A DNA stretch of 64,000 bases from Hyposmocoma kahamanoa (lineage: Eukaryota; Arthropoda; Insecta; Lepidoptera; Cosmopterigidae), in contig NW_020654422.1 of the NCBI RefSeq assembly GCF_003589595.1, positions 8,106,385 through 8,170,384 on the forward strand, in the 5' to 3' direction. Shown here piece after piece: positions 40,801 through 52,800 of the stretch. The translations under genes and the position numbers were made by a program. Under the pieces are notes generated by a model, which saw only the letters and a list, made by a program, of their open reading frames with translations, searched no databases and was not told the origin of the DNA. Every line of letters starts with the position of its first letter. Positions within the stretch are counted from its first letter, which is position 1.

Positions 40801-43800
40801 CTACACGAAATAACAAAAACAATAAAATCGTAATGATGATGGATTGAAAAAATCAATTTCATGTACTGTTACACAATGATCGATATAATAATCGACAATC
40901 ACCTAAGTTCCCAATAACAATAGTCAGAAACCGGTTCTGACTTTACGAAACTCGCAAACGACATATGGATAGATAGGCAGTCAGAACTGTTTGATGGAAA
41001 TGAATATTGTGAATTATTAAACACATGAAAGAAAAACAAACAACAACAAAACAAACATGATATGAAGAAGCATTTTCTGTTCTAATGATATATATATAAA
41101 ACTGAACATTTTAAAAGCCATTTAAGGGCAAACCTGCATACCGTCGACATTGTGATTTCTGTACACGTTTTAATGAATTCGTCCTTCCTTGGAACGCTCT
41201 GGGCCGCTATTCAAAAGAAAATTACACTTGAAAGGCTCCTCGAAACAAATCCTTTAGGATTCACGCTCCGTTCTCGCTAAACTTGGACCAATTATTTCTT
41301 CTCTCTTTTTTGCTTATTCCTTTATGCTAGAGGTCATTATGGTGGCGTCAGTTGGTAAGCGCTTGTTCGGCCACTGCACCATATGTTCTCAGCTAAGGCC
41401 TTTAAATTTAGTCGTGACGAAGAAGTTCGGATAATTGATTAATGGCTGTCCGGGGCGGACGTGTTTAAACGCCTCGATCATCGTTTTTTGTCGAAATCCC
41501 TGGTTTAATAATACGTTTTGATTGTCTATATGGGACCGCATTAAAAAATACTACCATATGTCGAAGCACAGATTCGCTTCGCCAACAGCTGTTTGAGACG
41601 TTACAAAACGACAGATTTTACAAAGCATTAAATCACACGTTCCTTTCTTTCTAGAAACATAAATCTTATTGTTTAAACCAGTTTTTCAAAACTTTTATCT
41701 TATATCATCATCATCGTGGGGCTGTGGATGATATTCACATTTAATATCATACATTAATTTATCTCTTTTGTCCACAGGTTGGGTAATACAGGCATGTCGA
41801 GCGGCATGGGCGGTGGTACGCTGGGCAGCGCACATTGCCAACTAGCGAACCAGCCTTTGGTGATGCCAGTGTTCCCACTACGAGCCAGCCAGCCCAGTCC
41901 CGTGCCGGTGTATTCCCCCTCACGCTTCCACATAGACAAGCGATGTCAACATCGGTGCACGTGGAAATGCCTCGCGATAGCCATGATATGCCTCTGTGTC
42001 ATCTTAGCAGCTATGCTCGCGTACTTTATAGGTAAGTGTTTTAGTTATAAGAATACTTAAGGGGTTTGGGTTCCGTAAAAAATAGCTGTATAAACAGGAT
42101 TTGTAAAATACTAACAACCTTGCAGGACTATATGACTAACATCATAAACAACAACTTTTGTTCCATGACTTTCAAGAATACATTAGAAATTAGCCAAAAA
42201 TATTTTTTCAAGTTTTTGTTGCACTATCTGACTTTTTAGATGTATTTGGTTGGTTGTGGCTGTATTTGGTAATAAAGTAGCAAGTGCAAACGTGTAAACT
42301 TCCTATCGACGACTCGCACCCCCACTCCTGTGTTGTGCATTGGACGGGTATTTACGACAGCGCTTTCTTTTGTTACCGCACAGTTTAAATATTTTTATTT
42401 TTGTATGAAAATAAAATCTGATCAATTATTAAAAGTCATAGAAAGTTGTTGTTTAAGATGTTAATAGGTAATATAGTCCTGCGAAATTGTTTATATATGT
42501 ATTACAAATACACACATCAAAAGTGTCTAGGGATCAAGTACGTTTAAGAGTATTGCTGCAATTAGGGTTAATTATATTAACTTTTTTGTATCGCTATTGA
42601 TACTTTTTAGTGAGTTTTAACATTTAAATAAGGAATATTGTTTAAAATTCGATAATAAGAATAAAATCGATTGTCAATGTGGTTTTGTATAAAAATGAGT
42701 TATAGCGTTTTGACAAAATCATTACAATATCTGCATCGGAACCGAAACAATTTACATTATTATGGAGAGACGACATCATTTAACCCGAGAAGTGATGATG
42801 CGAGCCGTCCGAATGTTGGAAGCTGGTTCCAGGCAACGTGCTGTGGCTTTCACTCTTAACACTACACAGAGCGTCATAAGTCGCCTCTGGACGCGCTATC
42901 GCATGACGGGCAGCGTGGCCGAGCGACATGGAGGACGATCTCGCATCACGACTCGCAGACAGGACCGGTATATCCAAAATACTGCTCGACGGAATCGTAC
43001 CATGACCGCCATGATGTTGGTTACGAGGCTCGACAGCTCCTCAGGCTTGCTAATAAGCGATCAAACAATCCGAAATCGTTTACGTGAAGTGGGTCTGCGA
43101 TCCCGAAGGCCGCTCAGAGTTCCACCTATTGCACCCTGCAATCGCAGGACCCGTTTACGATGGGCTCGCGAACACAGAAACTGGGAGGAAGAAGGCTGGC
43201 GCTATGTGTGCTTTTCGGATGAATCCCGCTTCGGTATGAGACCGGGTACAAGACGTACTCGAGTTTGGAGAACATCTGGACGTCATGAACGTTTGCGATA
43301 TTGTCAGGAAGTTCATCCATATGGTGGGGGAACAATAATGATATGGGCCGGTATTTGGATCGGCGGAAGAACCGATCTCATTTGGATCAGGGGTAACCTC
43401 AATGCTCAAGTTTACGCAGAGAGGATTGTTTCAGATGTTATCATCCCTTTGCGAGGCCAGTTGGGTGATTCATTTCAACTAATGCATGACAACGCACGTC
43501 CACACACGGCTAGAGTCGTAACACGCATTCTTGCCGAAGCTCGTATCAACGTTCTGTCGTGGCCTGCTCAATCGCCAGACCTCAATCCAATTGAGCACGC
43601 ATGGGATATGCTTCAAAGAAGAGCTGTGCCGAGTATGCATACCGTACATACTCTACAACAATATTTTGACTTGTTACAAAACACATGGGCGGCCATTCCT
43701 CAAAGTGATTTTGATGAACTCATCTTAAGCATGCCAAATCGCTGTAATTGTGTGATTCGTGTTAATGGTGGAAATACAGATTATTAATTTTCTTATCTTT

Positions 43801-46800
43801 ACAATAAAAATGAGCAAAATCATCATTTTCGCCATTTTTTTGTCATTTAATTGACGCCGTTAATTTGAGTTTTTTCCCACAATTTGCAAAAACATTAATT
43901 TTAGTTTATTTTTATTAAATATAGGGGTAAGCTGTTAAATAAAACATAAGCATTAAAGTAAGAAGTCGTCCTGGAAGACTGGATTTGGTAAATATTGCTT
44001 AAATAATTTTTATTTCAAAAATATTCACTTGATCCCTAGACACTTTTGATGTGTGTAGATAACCCAGGAACATGTATGCATACATGTGTGTTAAAATCTT
44101 AACAACTGTCCAGGATGAATCTCTGTACAAACACCGTTCACCTGAAAGAAAAGGTACTTCTACCTACTGTTCAATATGTTAAGCGGAAAAAACCTTCTAC
44201 TTGCGTTTAATATAATTTCAGAAGCAAATCTTACATAAAAACAGTAGAATATCTTCGTGACACCGATAATAATGTACAACGTACGTTACGAGTATGTACG
44301 AATGTATATTTAATACCCGTGATATATAAAACAAAAGCTTCGTGCACGGGGAGCTATAAATATTTAAGTTGTGTGGACCCTGGATTAGGAAACTTATTAC
44401 GCGCCATAAGTTTACTACAAATAAACATTACTAATCGCCCGTATTATACTGCTACCATTTCAGAGCAAGTCAGGTCTTAATATAGACGTGCCACAAAACG
44501 AAATAATTATGCAATTTCTGCACTGCATCTATTTTAAATTTTAAGCAAGAAGCTTGTTGCAATTCGCAAGAACACGAATTTATTAATTTATTTATTTGTT
44601 CTTTAATATTTATCACCTTTCTTCATGGCGTACAAATGCGAGTTTTCTATAAAACACGCATATGACGAAGATAATAATAATAAAGACAAAGAACTATACG
44701 AACAATCGGTTCAATATCGAAAGTTTTAACTACAAGTAATATTATCGATATATCTTTGTTCGTAGAGGCACAGCGGGGCGTACGAACCTCTCGTTAAGGC
44801 AGTATTTTTATTAACTCGCTCGGAATGCTGATTAAATATTCATAACATTATTCTTTCTCAATCCATTAGCTTTTCTATGCGGTCGCCGTTGCGACTGTCG
44901 TCAGTTTATGGTTGCACAGAACACCAAATCCAAACGTGTCGTCTACTTTTTTCATTTTTACGGATTGTTTCATGTCCTATTCGATTAATAAAGCAATTAA
45001 GCTAGTTGTAAACACATTGTCAGACTGATTCGGATAACGAAAGAAAGAAAAATACATTTTCACAAACATATGTAGAGTATAAAATACTAAAATAACTTTC
45101 AATATCAATACATTCTCTCTCACTGTGAAATTAGTTATTGGAAAAATACCTCTATTGTGCCTGATTATCTACATGTTATATTCCCTAAGAAAAATCGTAT
45201 AATTATGTTTTGCACCACGTAGTTAATCATGGCGCGCGCGATGCCTCGAGCTAAGGCCTCCCTCCAATCAAGGGGCAGTTTTATCTTGTGTGTGATTTGA
45301 AACAATAAAAAAAGCTATAGGATTATGGCCCGCGGCCGCAATTTGGTATGGAACGGTAGCAACCGACGGCAAATTCCAATAATCCCCGCCAGATTGCAGC
45401 TTTAAATCAAACTTGTTTCGACAGACGTAGGTGTGATTTTAACCTCAAGGCAGTTATTTTAAAGGAGCTGACAGTAAAATTTCAAAACACAATCCTTATC
45501 ATATCAATAATCTATAAAATCAGTAAATTTATTATACGTACCCGATTTGTAGATGTCTACAGGCGCCTCAAAACGGGTCGATGTTTCTCAGACAGCAGCC
45601 ACAAAAAATTTTATTAATTTATCGCCTTAAATACACCCAAATCATAATAGAAAGAATATTCTATCAGCACATCCCAATTCAATTACTGAAGGTGATAAGT
45701 TTGAATATCAACTTCGTGCATGCAAATGAGTATATTAAACATTGATGTTGCAACCAAAACAGACATCGACCATTACTCTTTCATCATTCTTTGTTTAGCG
45801 CTCGCAACCGGCATCCACAGAGGGCCTCATAAAAAACTAAACAAACATTTGAAAAATATAAATGATGCACCTAACCTAAGGCAACACGCGCTGCGTGCTC
45901 GACCCGTGCGCCGCCGCGCCGCCGCTCCTGTGTTAGCATGGTTATAAATTATCTCACATTTCTACGTCCCATATTATTTTACTACGAATATATCAGCCAC
46001 TCGCAATCCCGGCCTACCCGCCAAACGACCAATCATAATTTATATCCCCATATACGCAACGATGCATAAATCGCGAAAGTAATCCGTCCTTGATTTACTG
46101 CTAAGCAACGATCTAATCTTTTATACAAAACTAATAATAAACATACCTCGGCGAAAAGAGTGCATCTTAACTGCACTTGTAGATAAATACTAAGCCTCGT
46201 TCCTACGGCAAATAAGTACGAAAGCAGATATGTTGTACCGAAAGCATTTTCCGCTAACGGCGGAAAGACACGGAACAACATAAACAAAGTGCTAGATAGT
46301 CACGAGTTCACTCCTAACAGCTGTTGTTGCAAGGTACAGTTACCTCCTAATGGAACTGGCGTATAACATGGCAACTACATTATCTAGCGATAAACAAAAA
46401 ACAGAGACTACAGTCGGAGAGGTTTAGAGGCGGACAGTAAATTTTATTTCTGAGTGCAATATAATCAACCGTAACAAAGATTCGGGAGATAAAACTCTGA
46501 CCGCAGGCACATGTAGAGAGTTCACAAAAATAGCATCAAAGTCAAAGTATGCTGAAGTGATATGTCTGACCTACATTTTACTCGACCCGTGCGTTTACCC
46601 CGGTGAGCCCTAGTCACAACTATTAAAATTCGACACGAATCGCACTAAGTCGTCGACCGAAATAAATACTAATTACGTTGATACATCGTAGGTTCAAATA
46701 TACAGTAAAATTTTTAACTAACTATCACGATTAATGATGCATAATCGTATCTATTTACATACTCGTAAACAAGTTTTGAATTAAGTGGGTAATTTTCTGT

Positions 46801-49800
46801 GGATGGTGATTAGCAGCTATGCTTAAACATTGTAATTGAGCAATTGTCAACTTTTATATCTTGCAATTGAATTTTGTGAACTTTCGACTGTTCCTAGTAT
46901 GGAGCTTGTCAGGCTATTAGCACTGTATATCACGCGAATTCGCCATAGCACATTCCTAGAAACAATGGGTTAGCTGCAGCACGCGCCATTCCGTTGAAAA
47001 CGGTCACAAACATACGAATGTATAATAATAACTTTCTTTACCCTAATTACTTAACCTTTAACGTACAATGTATAGTTACTTTCTTATATTTAGACAAGCG
47101 TGTAAGTAAGTAATGTCATGGTAATACGAAATTATTAGAAAATCCGAAATAATTTAAACTGCTCCCATGCCTCGCCTAAACTACCGTTTCAATTTAAGTT
47201 AACCCACAGCTCTATTAAACAGTTTCAACAAACACTAAATAATGTGCTTCTAACACGCTATGTGCTGGCTGCCTAAATACTTGAACAGTTTCGGCAGCGG
47301 GGTGCCGATTGTTACAATTAAAAATTGTAACTGTGTACACATTGTTTCATTACTTAGTACTTTCATGTACTCAAATCCAGTATGTGCTCGCATAGTCTTT
47401 AAAAAATGTATTTTTTGATGACGGAGTAAAATAAAATTGGCAGGGTTGCCAGTTTTCATAAAATTTAAATAATCATGTAGTTTTTGTCAATACTTTTATC
47501 AATAGATTGTGAAAAAATGTAAAATTTGGCGAATTATGTCTGAATTGAAATGTTACGATGTTCTAATGATAACTAATTGCATTATTAATCATTATTATTA
47601 GTATTCTTAATTTGACAGCTGGCCTACTAGTATCGAAATAAATTTTTGTTCGTATACATTTTATAACAAGAACAGGTGGATTAGATTATCTATATTGAAT
47701 TAAAATAAAAAACTTTAAAATTCGTCTCCTCTATATATTTTAATAGACATAAATCTAAACGCAGCGTACATACATATAAGTATATGTATGAACTGACAAA
47801 AATTGACAATTTAGATGAACCTGTGCCCAGCAGTTGGACAAATAATAGGCCGATGATGATTCAAATGAAACAAGTTCGGCTATTTATTGAATAAACATGA
47901 CGAACATTATAACACACACAGTCATAACCCCGCACTATTGAAAATCTGTGTCGCGGATGCCATGGACACACACATAGACAACCACAAATTACACCCAACT
48001 CACGAGAGAAATAAATATAGGCCAAACAAATATTTCTCCCGGCCCGGGAATCGAACCCGGGGCCACAGCGTGGCCTGATGGACTTCATGGTAACCGTTCG
48101 GCCACGGAGGCAGTTCAGGGCAGATATTCAGTCGAAAGTCGATATAATATTTATCGACTACAATCACTAGTTGCTTGCAAGCAGGCAATACGCATTGAAC
48201 TGTCATTTTACTCCATCTTCAAAAAAGATACACTATTATAACTGTATTTTACACGTAGATGTCGTATGACCATTGAGTTCGCGTTCTCCGATTGATAATA
48301 TCCTCTAACATTATCTATACTAGGCGCTACTTCTCAAGTAGTATTAAATTTAAGAAAAAGCTATATATAAGTAGTTAGATGGCAATAAAATAAATCTCAT
48401 ACGTTTCAACGCCTTCTCAGTAATGTAATGAACCGGCTCCAATATAAGGTGTTTCAAGTCAATGGAGCTTATCGTATCGGATCTCAATTCATTTAGATTT
48501 CCATTAAAGTGTAAAGGACAGCAGATAAGAGACGTGTGTCGCATACTGATTCCGTAGCGCGGCGAACACTTCAAAACGGAATAAGTTTATCTTTAACTGA
48601 GCTATGAGGATCTGAATGACCGCATTTAGATTTCCGTGAGATATTCCGAAATCAATCGATTTTGTCAACGAGAATTACAAATAAATAGTACTTCTAATCA
48701 GAGCCGTTATGACTGGATCTACTTCTTTTGATATTTCATCCGAGGGTTCTTACATGTATGTTAAAGGTACTGTTATGGGCAATAAATATTTGCGCTCATT
48801 TGGGGATTTCTCGTAATGACTTGAATTCTATAAAAAATGCAAAATCCATTCTATCTCTATACCTTCTTTACCTTGTATGTACGTCTATTAACATCAAAAG
48901 TAGCAATTTTTATATCTCTATGAAAATCTTCAATTTCTAGTCAATATTTTTTTTAATTAAATAACATCTTCAACTAATTATATTTCCATGGCACATAAAT
49001 CATTGTTGTCCTGTAATCATTGGGTTTCAGAACATAATAAAATATTTGTCGGTCACGCCTCCTGGTGGTCCGGATATGTACCGAATAAAAAGTAATTCTG
49101 TAGTTTAATCCGACATAAATCTCCTGCTTTTGCGTCGATTTTTTACTAGTGTAATGAAAAAATGTGAACCATCTGTTGCACCCTTCATTACGCACTTTGA
49201 AATGAAATTGTGAGGACCCCAAATGTTTTATTAAAGCTTGCATGGCAGACGTTAATGCTTGTAAAGTGCACCACATATTGCGTGGACACAACGATCAATA
49301 GGGCAACATCATAATTTTTAACACCACAATAAATTGATCTGTATTACCATCACATCACACTTCCAATGCATGTACAACATTCTCGCTACTTTTGTGGCCG
49401 ATTCGACTCAATACAAAAATGTATCTTCCTTGACCTTACATCCTTTGTTTTTCAAGGTGTATATACGCTGTTATGAGCATACTTCATATTTCATACTCCG
49501 TTTAGTGTTCTGAGAAGTGATGATCACAACAGATCAATCACAGTCAATGCAAAACGTGACTATGGCTAGCATTTAAGTATCCTGATAGAAAATAAATGAG
49601 TCTAAGAAAGTGAGCACCCAGGCATTAAAAGATTCATCTTCGCTGTTTTTTTTTTTGTTATAAACATTGACCATTTTCATCATACAGGTCATTGATCTAA
49701 AGGCAACTATCATGATCGCTTTAACTAATATAAATAGTACATTCTTTCTACTCACGCCCGTTTTTTGGTGTTAGATAACGTTTTTCAATTAGACTTGGGT

Positions 49801-52800
49801 GTAAAATTTACACTTAGCTGACACATTTGTACTTGTCCGCGCTTCTTATAAAATGGGGCACAGAACTCGACCCTCCTGCGAATATGGATCATATTATAAA
49901 AGACAAGGACAGTGCTATGAAACGCTGTAAATAATGGAAAGAGATAGGGCAACACATACGAGCACCAGGAAGATTTATCACGTGACTAATACCGAGTCAG
50001 TGCGACGGCGCGCCGCTGTCCCCCGGGACTCCATCAAACGAGTTTCGCTCCCCCATCGCACGATGCAATCTATGCTGAATCGTATTACAATAAATTGTAT
50101 TAACTCGAAAAATAGTAGAGATAGCAAACATCGTCCATCTGCACACAATCGTCTCGTGCATCGCTCGTCGCCGATAGTACCCCCATTTCCTACGCGCAGA
50201 GCCATTCTATGGCGAAAATTTATAGATTTTACGAGGGATCATCTCGAAAAGTCGCAACTTACCACATTGCCATATTTCATTTGCGTGGGCGGAAATTACG
50301 TCATCTGTGCCCGTTTATCTTTCTACTGCCATTGTTATTGTTTATGAGATGAGCTTTTATTTATAACACAAATAGGTAACAAATGCAAAAGTTTGATTTT
50401 TATAACATTTAACTTCTTCGTTTGCCTTTGGACCGCAAATTTTTTTTTTTCCACAATGTGCGGTCAATAAATACAAGCACAGTTTTTGACATTTGACATG
50501 GACATTTCCAAACCAGAAATCAGCATATCCAGTCTGCTGTCATAACAAAACGGAATGCCAATATATATTTTTATTCTTTTGCCAGTACTATTTTACATTG
50601 CATTGCCTTATCTTATTTAGACAGCGGGATTTAAAAATCGATACTCACGACATCGCTTGACGCGGAATATAAATTACTCACTTATGCTGATTAGTGACCG
50701 ATAAGAGATGTCATTAAACTATGGACCCCCGAGTTAGCATAATGTAAATTGTCCAATTCTGAGGCAAACGGCCAAATGGCGTCAACGCATCGCGATCCCT
50801 ATCTGCGAGTAAATCTTGGGGATAGACGCGATCGCCGGGGGACGAACGATAACTTAATTGCTGCGACACCACCGGGGCTAGCGCACGAATTATGGAAAAC
50901 ACTCCGAACCATCCTCTTCATGTCTGCCTCGGGTAGAGATGCATCGCATATTTCTCGACATCTAAAAGTAAAACCAAAGAGTTTTGTATTTATTTTTCTG
51001 ATACATTTATGAATTTTGATAAAATGAAACTTACGGGCTGATATTTACATGTAGTTTACCATATTTCTGTTAACAAATTAGTAGGGAAACCAATTAGGGC
51101 AACTTCTAATTGACGGGATATAAATCTATAAAGATTGACGCACAGCTTTTAACGCATGCAGCGCAACATATTAGGCGTACATCCTGCGCACGCTCCGAAA
51201 TAAATAAACATCGCATCCCCATCGGAGCACAAATCCCAGCCTCGCGGCTTTCTCACAAAACTAATAAATGTACACAATAAATTCTCTTTACATTACAATA
51301 CAGGCGCCGTTTGTTTGCTCCCTTGCAATTTTCTGTTTACCCGTGTAGGTATTTCACGTTAAAACGTTCCGACTGAGAATTGAAATCCGAGTCCTCTACG
51401 AAAATATGAAGATAAAATCTACTGTAACGGTTCCTAAGTCGCTTTGAAAGCTGCTATTTTCCGCTTCAGTGGCTCCTTGGATATAAAAAACAAATCGTAT
51501 CAGCTAAGGAACCGGACTGTCACTCCCTGGAGCCCGTGCGCTTCTTAGTTAGCACCGTGAAAAATTATCCAATTATATTGCGCAGCGCAGCATTCAAACG
51601 ATCCGATCGCCGGCAACTGTCGCATAATGAGGAGACAACAGAATTCTCCTGCAGCAAGAAATACTTGGGTGTCGCCGAGCCACCTACGTGCTTCGAGCGA
51701 GTCGGCCCGCGGCAGCGGAACCAATCGCTTCGTCACATTGCCATAATATGCGCCTCTACCGTGCTTCGCTTAATTAAAACCTAGATGGGATGTCGCGTCA
51801 CCTACACCGCCCATTCACGCACCTCTCAAACGTCACTCGTGTGACATCTCTTTGTGTCGCGTTTCGTAATACATGTCATTCCAAACGACACCCGTGTGAA
51901 CGGTAATAGAATTACCTTTCGGCTACTGGGCATTATCGATGTGGGCCGTCGATAAGAGTCTAACTTAACGGAAACTTAATTGGAAGTCCAGATCGAGAGA
52001 AATGATTGGAAGCTTAGGACATAATATTCTATTAAGCGAGAAAAGTTTTATAAATTACGAGCGAGCGTCCGGGTGCTTGGATTAAAAGAACAGTTGTGTA
52101 ATGGAATCACCTTTCTTGTTTCAGCATTATCGTCAATTAAAAGTAATATAGACAATTCAAATTGCATCCTGGTTCAAGATGTGAAAGCAGTAACACATGC
52201 ACAAGGGATTAGAGATGCACTATCAACATCATCACCTTCAGACGGTAAGTTTCCTTAATAATTTAACCTGCTCATTTGGTTTCAAAGAGTTTATGATTAT
52301 TTTTGCTATTAGTATTATTAGTAGGTAGAATACTACCTCCTATACCTATGACCTATAGTATAGTATTACTTTATGATTCATATTGCTTGTTTGTAGAATC
52401 AATATCAACGTCATCGCTGGGTTGGTCAACAACAGCAGAAGCTGCGTTAGAGTCAGCAATCATACCGCAGCAAGCACAACAAGCAGCGCCTCCACCCTGG
52501 TCACCAGCGCTGGAAGTTAGAGAATTTGACGAATTACATAGTGCGACCATACCTGCTTACCAATTTTGGAGTTCAGAATTCCGCAACAAACAACCCGCAT
52601 ATGTTAGCCTAAACTTCACGGTACCATGGGGCGCCAACTTCGCTGTATATGGCAGACGAAACGTGGCACCAAGCGTTACCCAGTACGACTTTGTAGAATT
52701 TATTCGAGGCGGTAGGGTCGACCACAGACTCAGAAGAAGAAGAAGTCCTCACAAACATGACTCGAATGATCATGGCCTTGATGACTGGGATACGTTATTA

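Larger units (their letters stand above)
25826..41777 (+). other. Ten-m intron 1 (15.95 kb)
   Basis: Bounded by GTAAGTG and TTTTGTCCACAG. It holds a SINE (30714-30909) and a LINE 3'-tail repeat (31066-31205). There are composition-balanced blocks at about 29400-29640, 36360-36620, 38390-38480 and 40000-40500 that look like candidate conserved or regulatory sequence. No other protein gene is supported. The longest frame (40023-40520, 165 codons) has no recognisable domain. Confidence 0.8.
42032..52124 (+). other. Ten-m intron 2 (10.1 kb)
   Basis: Bounded by GTAAGTG and CTTGTTTCAG. It contains a full-length Tc1-type transposon (42511-44055), a LINE tail (47817-47866), a SINE (47905-48113), and GC-balanced blocks near 45230-45380 and 51500-51780. 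No further gene is supported. Frames such as 49934-50347 lack domains and codon continuity with Ten-m. Confidence 0.8.

Noticed and set aside
49934..50347. 137-codon open frame in Ten-m intron 2
   Set aside because: No recognisable motif, and it overlaps an equally open antisense frame. The composition looks non-coding.
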